A DNA stretch of 64,000 nucleotides from Beta vulgaris subsp. vulgaris. Its lineage: Eukaryota > Streptophyta > Magnoliopsida > Caryophyllales > Amaranthaceae. This document shows positions 10,501-22,500 of this stretch, piece by piece (within the stretch, counting starts at the first letter, position 1; the number at the start of each line of letters is the position of its first letter). The stretch is taken from NCBI RefSeq assembly GCF_026745355.1, contig NC_079206.1:40138307-40202306 (forward strand), in the 5' to 3' direction. The notes below the pieces were generated by a model that was given only the letters and a program-made list of their open reading frames with translations, did no database searches and was not told the origin of the DNA. The position numbers and the translations under genes were made by a program.

Positions 10501-13500
10501 AAAAGAAGGCTGCCAAAAGAAAAGGAAACAGAAGAAAAAGAAAGAAAGGTGTCAAAAGATGCTACCAACTGTAAATGTAGTAATTAAGAATGTTACCTCT
10601 CTTGAACCATTACCCTTTCCCGCTGGTTTGATATTTCTCACTTGCTATCAGTCTATCCTTCTCTCTTCAATCAACAAAGAGTTTGAGGCTTCTCTCTCAC
10701 CCTTACTCTGCAACAACATATGCACTCCATGAATGTATGGGTGGGTTCGCATCACTTCGGCAACCAAAAGCCCCAAATTCTTGTTCTCCTGTTCTTAATT
10801 TGGTGCCTAATTTTCAGTTTTTTTTTTTTTGGACAATTCAAAATTTTTATTGACTACCGAAAACAGATCGTAAAGGGGGAACAACCAAGCAACACAAACA
10901 CACCAACTGTAGAAGAGGCTCTACAAGAAGGCAAAGCAAACAGTGCTCACATGCAGGAAAAAAAGAACTACAGGAAGTCAGTAAAGCAACAGCTTTCTGT
11001 CTTCCTCATTACAAGACCAAGCAACATAAAAAATAATATCCTTTACAACCTGATGACTAGGAGCAACTCTCTCATTGAAAATCTTGTTGTTTCTTTGCTT
11101 CCAAATACCATAGACTGTTTGTGTAAAGCACATGGTATATAGTCTAGCAAGCCTACTACTACCTCTGCTTTAACAATGGCAACTCTACACTCAAGCTCAA
11201 AATTAACTCCCTGCCCTGTGCAGTGAAGAATATGACAAATTCTACTCCAGATGTCTGCTGCATATGGACAAGCAAAGAATAAGTGTTGAATGGTCTCATC
11301 TGCACTATCACAGAGGCTAAAATTGTTCTACAAGGAATTTTCCAGGTACCGAGTCTGTCAGCAGTGACTAATCTGTTATGCAAGGCCAGCCATAACACAA
11401 ATTTGCTTTTTGGAGTGGCCTGATTATTGCAAATCAGCCTCTTCCAGTTACCCTCTGAGCATCACCTTTGAGCAGCTTGTAAGCTTAATTGATACTGAAT
11501 TTGCCATCCTTAGTCATGGTATTCCGACCACCCAGCTCATCTTACAACTCTACTGTCAATAATCTTCCTCAACAGCCAAGAGGAGTTGTCACTGATACAG
11601 TAGAGTAATCCAGCCTTTTAATGTAGTATGCATTCACCCATTTAACCCACAATCTGTCAGATTTAAAAGCTATAGCCCACAGTAACTTAAGCATAGCAGC
11701 TTTGTTCCAACGAGACATATTGACTAAGTTCCAGCCTCCACAAGTTTTAGGATCGTAAAGCTTAGTCCAAGCAACATGAGCTTTTTTTGAATCAATAGTG
11801 TTACTAGTCCATAAAAACCTTCTACAAATGCCTTCAACAGCCTTAATGACTTTCTTTGGCAAAGGAGAAATATGCCCCTAGTAATGTTGCATACTGCAGA
11901 GCATACCCTGCACTAATTGAAGTATTCCCAGCTTGGCCACCCACCCTTGAGCTCTAGAGGTGATCCTCTCAGTCAAAGGTTTGCATTGTGTACAATTAAG
12001 CTTTTTAGAACTTAAAGGAATCCCCATGTAAAAGGCAGAGTACCTATGTTTATATTGCAGGCATCAGCTAGAATTCTAGCTTTATCATTGGTAACACCAG
12101 CTAGATAAATGTTACTCTTCTCTGGACTAGCTTGAGCCAACAGAGAATGAAGGCTTGAATGATTTTAGTGACTGAACTCTGATCTGCTCTAGAGAAAAGA
12201 AGCAGGTCATCAGCAAACATCAAGTGGGTAAGATGTATTCTTTCACACTTAGGATGGTAATTAAAGTCAGGAATGAATTGGAGCTCTCCCAAACATCTTC
12301 TCAAAGGCAAAAAGAAAGGGGGATAAAAGGTCTCCTTGCCTGAATCCCTTCTTAACATTGAAGGGAGGAGTAGGCTTACCATTGACTAGGATAGAATAAG
12401 TCACACTTTGCACACATGCCATAATCCAATCAATGAACTTGAGAGGAAAGCCAAGTTCACCCAACATAATACGTAGCATGTAAGAAAAGTCACTCAACTG
12501 AATCATAGGCCTTCTTAATATCAACTTTAAGGCAGCACCTAGGAGACATACCTTTCCTAGTATAGCCCCTTATCAACTCAGTAACTAAGAGAATGTTGTT
12601 TGAAATTTGTGTGTCAGGCATAAATCCAGCTTGTGAGTCAGCAAACAACTTCATTGATATCCCCCTGCTGTCTTTTAGTGATTATCGTGAGATTATTTTA
12701 TAGATGACAGTGCAGCAAGCTATAAGTCTGAACTCTTAAGCCTGAAGTGCAATTTCCACCTTTGGAATGAGGGTGATAGAAGTAGAGTTAGAGAGGTTTA
12801 TGCAGAATGGCTTTATCAAGAAACTCCTTCACGGCTCTATACACATCTTCTTTAATAACATTCCAGCTCTTCTTAAAGAAAATTGAGTTGAAATCATCAA
12901 CTCTAGGGGTCGTGGAGTCATCAACCCAACCAATGCACCTTGAACATCTTTAACATCTCACCCTCCTCATTATATAAAAGAATAATGTTGTTCCTTGCTT
13001 TCCTTACTTTACCAGCAGTAAAGAAAAGCTTAGAATTGGTGTCACCATGAAAAATCCAATTAATCCTTGATTTCTGCTTTAAAATGCTATCATCAATCCT
13101 AGCCCTGAGCTGTTTATAATACTCCCTTTCTTCAGCTTGAAGTTCACCATTATGATTGATATCTGGGTGGGCTTGGATTTGTGCAAGCTTTTGTTTGTAA
13201 TCTTGAGTTTTCAGACAAACTTTAGAGTAAGAACTGGCATGAAGTTCTTTAACTGCGTTTTTTCACAGCCAGCAATTTTGAGTTCCCAACTGCACTTACA
13301 ATGTCAATGAAATGATCATGTTCTGTAAGAATATCATGGAATTTAAATGGCCTACCTCCACCATGATCATTACAACCAAAATCAACCACAAACTCCAGAG
13401 ATCATTCACATAAGCCTTAGTCAATCCTACTAGAAACTCTGTCAGCTCCAATACTATTATTGGTCCGTGAATAAAAGAGACCACTGCTGGGAGCTTCCAT

Positions 13501-16500
13501 AACCTGCAGAATAAATTCATTTAAATCCTGAGTTTCACTCTCTGGGGAGCCATTAAGCCTATCTTGAGCATGAGATACAGCATTGAAGTCACCTAATTTT
13601 CAGATTTAGGGTTCTAGAAACCCTAAAATTACTCTCCTTCCTCTTGGTGCGAAACACCATTTTCGTCGATTTAGGTCGCGTTCCCCACAGATTCGGTGAG
13701 CGACCGTTTCGCAACAGACGAATGAAACCATGATTCGTGTGGGATAGGGGTGAATCAGGTAACATTGATTCCAACCACAATTCCTCGCGTCCATTACATG
13801 TCCTTAAAGAGTAGCCCAAAAATAGGTCCCCCTTAATACTGTGCTGCTCGCCAGCCACCACAAAACCCATCTACTGGGTTTTCCAGTTACTCACCGCCAT
13901 GCCCAGAGTCTCCAACCATTGAATTTCGAGTATACATCTGAGTTCCCAATCCTAAGGGAAACTTTTTTGTCTCCAACACAATACCTCCGTCATGCTACAA
14001 GACCATTCCCTTACATACCCCCGTGCCCCTGACGCCTACCCATCGCCTAACCAAACCAGACGGATTCAGTGACCAAAATCTTTAAATGACCAATGGTAGT
14101 TAAGGACATTGTGAGTAGCTTAGGGGTCAACCATTACCACCACCTCATGGTCGTTGATCCGGCCCACTAACTTCATAGCCTTAGGGCTCGTCAACCCTTT
14201 TACCGACTTAAGCTATACTTTGGGTGGTGCCTCCTCGGTTGGTGAAACCGGGGGTTCTCCGATGGTAGAGTCTCTCTTCGTGGTGATGTCATCCAGATCC
14301 TTGATGAGCATCACACACAACTCCCATCGCCAGCAACAGCGACCGGCGTTCAACATCTCATCATACCAATAACAGAGACCCTTGGCTCGTGTTTCTTGGA
14401 ATTTTTTTCCGGTCAACCATCTCATTTCTCCAAAAGGCCTAGTTGAAGTCAAGGAAGATTTAGGCGACTTAATTGCGGCTTGTGATTCGGTGAGTTAAAC
14501 ATAAATACAGGACTTAACATTTGGTATTTTTCACCTTCAAGGACCTCCCACTTTTTTTTCACCTTTAAGGACCTAACATTTAGTTTCACGCCATAATTAA
14601 ATAAAAATAACCCAAGTGTAGTTAAGCTATGGATAAATGACATAAAGTAATAATTACGTGTCTTGGGAAGGGCGCCTAATGTACAGAATTGCAGTCATTT
14701 TCACGTAAAAATATTGGCTCCCTTTCATTTCTTCTCCCCTGCTCCAAAACGAAACCCACCATTGTTGAAGGAAAAATCAAGGCGATTACACTCATCTTGC
14801 GTACCTCTTCTCTCGTGCTCTTCCCTCTTTTCTCCCCCCCCCCCTCTCTTTCACGTCTTCTGCAAAGTTTTCAACCTCGAACTTCATAACTTAAACCTTA
14901 TTCTACATAAAATTGCTGCTTCAACGATTGAATTTCCTAAAATTTGTTCAAATCTTTTTGATATTTTTGTTGATAATTCTCTTTCCGAGTTTATTCTGAA
15001 TTCATCAGCAGAATTTTGAATTTCTGGTTAAAAAGAATAAAATCCGTTTCCACCGAGTCATTTGAATGCTGATAAATTGAGATCAATTCTTACTTTGATA
15101 TGTTAATTTAACAGCGATCAAACGAATTTGAAGATTTGAAATAATTTCGCCGATATTTGGTGAAATTTTGTTATCATTGCTCTTTTTTGGTTGATTTTTT
15201 TAATTTTTAATTTTTTGGTGGAAGTAACTGACGTCATCATCATCTAAGGTGGTGTATGATGGATGGTGAGAATTGGGTGGAGGAAAATTGGTCGATCTTT
15301 TATTCACATGAGATATTTTGTTCTTAGCCTCGTCTTCTTGCTTATTATAAGAGAAAACCCCAAGGTAATCAGGTATAAGCAATAAAATTGTGCTCGTTTT
15401 GATGTTGTTACATTTCTATAAGTAACTCACTTTGCTTTGTGTTTTTTAAAAAAAAAAATTTTGTGGTTTACAGTAGGTTGTTGAATTTGTTTGTGGAAAT
15501 GTTGTTTAAATTTGCTCATATTTGAAGTTATAGAGTTATAGGAGAGGGAAGCGAATTGAATGATGGAGGATTATCTTTGACTAATGTCATAAGGAATTAG
15601 GGAACTTCAGGTCAATTTTAGTTAGAGTTTTGACGGATCAGAGTTGAGATAATGCTCGAATGACAACAGATTTAGCTACTTTTTTGTAAAGATTATGTAA
15701 CGGTTACTTTTTTTAATTGTTAAAAAAAATCTCCATGTAGCAGCTAAACAGCAAGAAACTAAGTTTTTGGTTATATAAATGCACCGAAGGACCTAAGTTT
15801 TTGATGTAATTAATCCAATGAAGGACTTAACTTTTTTTTTAAAAGGACTTAACTTTTCGCTGATCTCATGTGAGTTAAATGGCCCAAGATTTAACTTTAG
15901 GTCCTTAAAGGTGAAAAAAAAAGTGGGAGATCCTTAAAGGTGAGAAATACCAAATGTTAAGTCCTGTATTTACGCTTAACTCTGATTCGGTGGACCTAGA
16001 GACCGAATTTCTCGTACTGATTTTGGGTTGTTCAGCTAGTATGGCAATTTTAAATAGAATTGGTGCCCATCTTATGTGAATTGGGCCCCCTTTTCGCGAC
16101 CCCATGCCCGATTCATTCTTTAATTTTCCTGCTCAAGGTTAATGGGTTTAAAACCCTCATTTCAGCTTGAATTTCTTCCCTTAGCCCATGTATGAACTTC
16201 CCCACCAATATCGCCACTTGGACGCCATCAAGAGGTGCAGCCATCTCAATGAAGCGTTGGCGGTACTCCGTCGTTGTATGGGAGGTGCGAACCATTGTCC
16301 GTGCAACGAACCACAATTGGTTCGCCAAAATTATGGGGAATAAACTCCTTTAACCAATCCCAAGAATCGATATGATTTCTCTTGTTCTCCCATCGAGACC
16401 ACCTCAAAGCATTCCCCTTTATGGCCATCACTACCACCTCCAATTTCTCTGTCTCCGTCAACTTATAAAAGGAGAAAAACTTTTCAACCCTCAAAAACCA

Positions 16501-19500
16501 TCCATTGGGATCAGCTCTTTCAAAGTCGGGCATTTCTAACTTCCAGTGACTCCAATTTCCACCACCATATGGACTTCCGTCCTTTTCCAACCGGTTTCCG
16601 GGACATTCACTTGATACCCCTTTTCCCAAGCTTCCCATTATTTCCCGACAAAAAGTCTGATCTCCTTCCTATTCGACCTTCTCTCTCATCACCCCTTCTT
16701 TCCTCCTTCTTCCCTGGGATTTCCTTCCTACTCTTGACCAGTTGTTCCAACTCTGTTTACGTTGGTTTTAGATATTTTTCAAATTGGTTGTATTTCCTCT
16801 CGATATTTCACTTGACCTTATCGGATGATAGAAATCCCTGCGTTGCGTTGAGATAATCTGAAGTTTGGTCAATTCTCCCCTCCAAGTGGTAGTTAGCTAG
16901 CTCCAAGTCTTCCTTACTCTTCCGCCTACCTTCTTCAATCCTCTCCGAGATCTGATGTGCTATAGATTGCTTAACAGCATCCATAGCAGTCTCACCCAAG
17001 CGGTGATCTACTTAACAATATAAGTCGGCAAACTTTTGCGTTGATGTTCGAGGTGCCATCCTTCATATCAGCAACGATACCAGGTTGTAATGGACTCCAA
17101 CCTTAATGCACATATCATTCATAACAACAAATCAGATTTTATAGAATTAACACACGAAAGTCAAGAAATAGTAACCCATACACCCTAGGATAGTGGTATT
17201 CAAGCAAACACAAGATACAATATATTTTGGTGAGCAATTCAAGAAGCTCCCCTTCTCTCCCACGTAACTTTATTACAATTTTCTCAATACCCCAATGTCA
17301 TTCTTTCATTCCCTATGCATACAACTTTTTTCTTACTTTCTCTCGCCTCATGACTAACTTTGACAAGCACTACTTTTATTCAACAAAATATTCCCTACTA
17401 TCCCTTTATAGTAATTACTTCCCTCAATTACCCTTCTTGTTGCATCTTACATATGTCAGCAATGGTGTGGTGCTTTGGTGTTTTGAGGTGTTACACACGG
17501 ATATGCCACTCTTGCGTGCAACCCTACTTTAGAGATACAACTTCACCATAAATTTGCCTCGAACACGCGGCGTATTCCTCCGCATACATAGTAAAGGGCT
17601 TTAAACCAACACTTCTCTTCTCGAGTGTCCAAAATTGGTAATTGAATGAAGTGAGATTAATCTAAGTCCAATATACCCACTCTTATGATTGTAAATGAAT
17701 TTAGACTTGACAGAAGAAGGAATCCCAATCTTAGCACTCAAACACACGAAAATCATAAAATTTAACTAATAACCTAAGACAAACTCAATGGGATCTTAGA
17801 CTAGAATATACGACACTCAATATCCCCCCTAATCTTATCACTTAAGACAAACTCAAAGCAACAAGGATAACACTTGTGGAATGAGACTAACTCAAAACAA
17901 AGGTTTACCAACACGCGATTTTTTTTATGATAATTCAACAACTCCAGTTTTCTTCTTTCCATTACTCATACCTGTGGAGTAATACAAGCAAGGAAAGATG
18001 CCAAAAGATGGCTACAAAACACCAGCCTAAACTGGCCAAAACACACGCCTAAGGAGGTGGAGAGGCATCTCTTTAATGGCTGCCTTTAAGCATCATAAAC
18101 AAGCTGAATTCTAAGATCTTTCACCTAGCATACACACAGCTAAACTAAGGGTTCAAGAGTCAAACTCCTGCCTTATTTCATATTGAATAAAATAAACAAA
18201 ACAAAGTATAAAAATAAATGGTAAAACCAACCCAAAGGAAGAATAGGCTATGCTCAAAATGGTGCACCTCAAAGCCATAACAAATGCTGGTCCTCCATAC
18301 TTCTTGGGTATATGTGAACTCCCAAGTAAGTCAAGTAACAATTTCACACTTAAAATCAACACCAAAATTCTACTTAGCAACCTTGAATTATAAGATTATC
18401 CAAATCCAATAATTAAAAGGCCATCTAAGTTAAATATTTTGAGTTACCTTGTAGCATTTGTTACTAGTCTCACACTTCCACACAAAAACCCCACCAACTT
18501 TGACTCTTGTTTTAGTGGATCTCAACTTAAATCATAGATCTAGGGTTAGAATGCACTAAATGGCGAGTCCATCTCCTCATAGGGAAGAAGACTTAGCTTT
18601 CAAAAATCAAAGACTCAACTACCACGAAGTTGTAGGTGGACTAGCATAGACGATATGAGTAGGCATTTTAGAGTGTTGCACAATGATTCTACACCACAAA
18701 ACCAATGGTGTATTCTTAAAATTCACAAAATGTCGCCAAAAGGTGAAGGAAGAAATCATAAATGATGATCCGGTAAAATAGAATCAAATTGCTTCTTTTA
18801 TCAGGATGTTTGCCCCTGTGCATAGTTCTCCATTCAATTCACACTTTAATACTAAGGAGCCGTTTGGTTGGCGGGTCTCACGAAAGGGTAAGGGAAAGAG
18901 CATTAATGATTCCCTTTTATGTTGTTTGTTTCACTATTTTAATGAAACGCTTTACCCATTTTTCCTATTAACTAACCCCCAAAGTCATCTGGTTTGATTA
19001 CCCCACCCCCCACCCCTCACCAAGGGTTTTGAAAACCCCTTACCCCTCTTCGCTCTTGAAAAAAATGATTGATGCCCATAACAACTCCGCCGACTTCTCT
19101 GAACCCACAATTGTTGCCTCGACCAGAGGATTCCAGAGTCGGCGAACACTCTAAGTTGCCACTCGTTTTTCACTTCTCACTTCTTCTCCGACGAACCCAT
19201 TATAGATCTAGTGTAATTTTCCATTTCTTTTCCCTACTTTCATTTGTTTTTTCATATTTTGTGAAGAATTTTCGTGAATTTCGCTTCTATTTTGCTCATT
19301 TGTTTTTTCATATTCTCGTGAGCACCGTAACTTTTTTTTAATTTATTTGCACGAACTTGATGAAAGCTATGTGTTTAGCTATTGTTATTGTTTAGCTGTC
19401 ATGATGAAACCTTTTTTAATTCATGAATTGTTTAGATACTATTATTTGCACTTTGATTTTTGGGGTGAACCAAATGCATCTACTGTTATTCGTGGATTTT

Positions 19501-22500
19501 TTAGCTTCTGTAATTTTGAACTTTTCATGAAATAAAGTGGTATTGGAAACAAATCTGATGATAAGCTAATTGTCAAAAGGTATATTGAACTTTAGGTTGT
19601 AAGTCAGGTTCAATGAGTATAATTATGGGTCAAAACAACTTTGATTTAAAAAATAGGTTGATTCCCTTTCTTTAAAAACCAAACAGTCACAAAGAGAATC
19701 AGGGAGTATACCCTTCCCTTTCAGGATGCGAATCAAACACACAGCCATAAATTCAGGGTTATTCATTTCCTTTCTCCTTGTAACCCTTTCCGAATTCCTT
19801 TCCCTTACCCCTGCGCGAACCAAACGGCCCCTAAGATATAAGGACTTAACGAAGACGAGAAACCACTTTATAGGACTAGTGCACTAATTCTATGACCACC
19901 AAACAACCTGGAAACCTTCAATCATAACAAAATACCAATATTTCATTTATGGCTTGCTTAGTTAGTGGTCGTAAATGGTGGTAATGGCAATGCATTGTAG
20001 TATAAATTTGTAAAGAAAACTACATGTCGGTACCCATGGTAATGCTATCTCATACCCAAATGTCCATTTTCTTCCTAAAATTTCATTATCATACATTAAC
20101 ACTTGGGAAGGTAGTATTAGATATTTGGGTGCTAATGGAAATTTACAAAGAAAAATTCCTGTTTAGTGATAAAATTTCATTACCATTTATGACTACTAAC
20201 CCAAAGGGTCGTTAGGGTTTGCTAGCAAAAACGCTGAATTTGGAACTAGAATTTGATATAATTTCTCCTTAGTGGAGAAATTTTGAGTCACGATCGCTAC
20301 ATTACTTGAACAAAGGTTAAAGACATAAAGGGTCAAGGTCTATGGTTGCCGATTTGGGGAATTATCAAATTAGGTTTCAGGTTCAATTTTAAGCAACTTC
20401 TTGCAATTAGTAGAGGCCTTTCGCTCGAATTTGTGTTCAGGGTAATGGATTAGGAGTGAAATTGGGAAAAGACTCATTTGTGGTAATGATTAGCAAGTTT
20501 TGAAACTGAGTAATTGACAATCTGCAATTTCATTTGGCTAGAGAAGAATGTTCATAGCGCCACAACTATAAAATATGGGAAATTCCCGTAAAACTAAACT
20601 AATTCTCAGTAAATCTCGTAACACACCAGTAAGGGAAACAAAACAATTAGCTCCTACTTATAAGCTTGGAAACTAAGAAACTTCCTAAAACATAGGTAAT
20701 ATTAAAAAATAACACAATAAGATAAATTTCAAAGCCTACTCTTATGATGAGTATTATACCTGCTAAAGTAAGAATCAGATGAAGAGATGCATCCTTTAGT
20801 CACAATTTATTACCAGAAGAGACCTAAGAGTTTTAGGATAGGGCAAGACTGGCAGGTAATAGATTCTAGGTTTTATAATGCCTACCCGAGGGGTAGTAGC
20901 AACTCATACAAGAATATAAAGCACTTCTACAAGTATGGCTACCTGACCAAAGTGCCGTCATAGAGCCAATTAATTACAACTAATCGCAATTAAGCATCCA
21001 CATGTATCTATGGTATGACAAACATACACCAGGCTTTAGAGAAGACTAACCAGTAACTCAGATTCTCCTCCCCAGAAGTCTGACCGTCCAATTCGCTGAC
21101 AGTATCTGCAAAGATGCTTAGTTGATGAGTGACTCTAGGAGGAAAATATCTGAACCAGTTGAAAACCCTATATGTGAAGTTGTGAACTGCGCAAACTTCA
21201 TAAGATGTACGTCCAAAATGAGACATACCGGTGCAAAGGCTCATCAACAGTAATTGCAGTAACAGCCTCTTGATACTGACGGCGTTCATTTTCATTTTCA
21301 CATATAACCTCTTTCACTGCAGCTCTTAACTCATCTGCATTGTCAACAGAAAGCCAATCTCTAGTACTTAGAAGTAATACTTTGAAGTAAGAAACACTGC
21401 TTCTAAATTATGAATCGTGTGGATTCAAGGAGAAGTGAGTTGCTAAGAATTAACTTAGATTGCACATAATACAGTGCTAAAATGGAAAAATTAAGGGAGG
21501 ACGACGAACATTGATTGATTAATAACAGCAAAAAACAGCAGAAGGAACCGATATTCAAGCTTTCGAGAGGCTTGAATCTCTCTTAAATGAACTCTTAAAA
21601 GCTCACCAATATTCTCAACAATTTTCAACATGTCTTTCCCATTCTAAGTTGCCTATATCTATACTACTTTTCTTCTTTTCCCAACAAACAATCTAACTTA
21701 TTCCCCAAGTGAACAAAAGAAGATAATATCTAAATCACCCTCCCTCTAATATGAGTTCTAAGAGATGTTTCATTCCCATGCAACATGGTAAAGCGGGTGC
21801 GAACCCTGATTAGATCAAGGCCCACGAAAAAAAACGTTGTCGCGGTCACGCTCGCGAGAATGGCTTGTAACGGGGAAATAGGACATTTCGCGGCCGACGT
21901 GGCGTGAATTTTAAAAAAAAAATCACATGAATATGTTTTAACCTTATTTGCATTTTTATAGTTTATGAAGCATTATTACAACATAACATAATCAAATCTA
22001 ATAGAATATCATGTTTCATCAACTATATAATTAAATCATAAAAAAAAAAATTGGCCAATGTTTGAAAAGAACGGATGTAACGGGGATAAAAGCTTTCTAA
22101 CGCGACGAGTTCGCGTTACGAAACGGACAACGCGGCGAGATGTAAATTTTATTATGACGTTCCGTAACGGGATTTCGCAGAACGTCAAATCCAAAATCCG
22201 CTACAGATGGCCGTTCTGTAACGGAACGGGAGAGTTTTAATTGCGCATCAGTAGTGTACCTTATGCTACAGCAGTAGGTCCCATTATGTATGCTATGATA
22301 TGCACTCGACCGGATGTTAAGTATATGCAACGGATACTAATCAAATCCAGGGGATGCGCACTAGATGGCGGCAAAGAATATCCTTAAGTTATCGTGAAAA
22401 ACTAAGGATGATTTATTGGTATATGTTTACAATTAAAAAGACATTTATTATTCTTAGAATGTTTATCAATAAAAGTTCACTTCTTATTTAATTGTTTGGT

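Larger units (their letters stand above)
9260..17495 (-). mobile_element. Ty3/gypsy (chromovirus-like) relic with nested insertions
   Basis: On the minus strand the order is 5' LTR (17495-17086), primer site, gag, gag zinc-knuckle remnant, protease, connection region and RT. The sequence then stops near 9260. RNase H, integrase and the 3' LTR are absent. Two later insertions split it: a MULE at 14492-15982 inside gag and a LINE at 10818-13591 between protease and RT. When these are discounted, the pieces are collinear with a chromovirus-type gag-pol. All coding parts carry stops or frameshifts. The element sits inside OTU intron 6 on the same strand as the gene. Confidence 0.85.
8036..21050 (-). 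other. intron 6 of the OTU gene, 13,015 bp, filled with nested transposons
   Basis: The donor is CTG|GTTAGT at 21050 and the acceptor CCTTGCAG| ends at 8036. Both sides keep the reading frame: the exon before ends in GGESELL and the exon after begins VLSRLC, which are contiguous in this protein family. The intron contains a gypsy relic interrupted by a LINE and a MULE, a Harbinger-like element and a probable MITE. The other seven exons and introns together occupy about 6 kb. Confidence 0.9.

Noticed and set aside
18153..18380. 75-codon minus-strand ORF with a membrane-like composition
   Set aside because: No similarity that I recognise, embedded in intron 6 repeat-like DNA; not needed for the OTU protein.
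21008..21301. 97-codon minus-strand ORF
   Set aside because: It reads through exons 6 and 5 of the OTU gene and the intron between them in wrong frames; the spliced frame is the real one.
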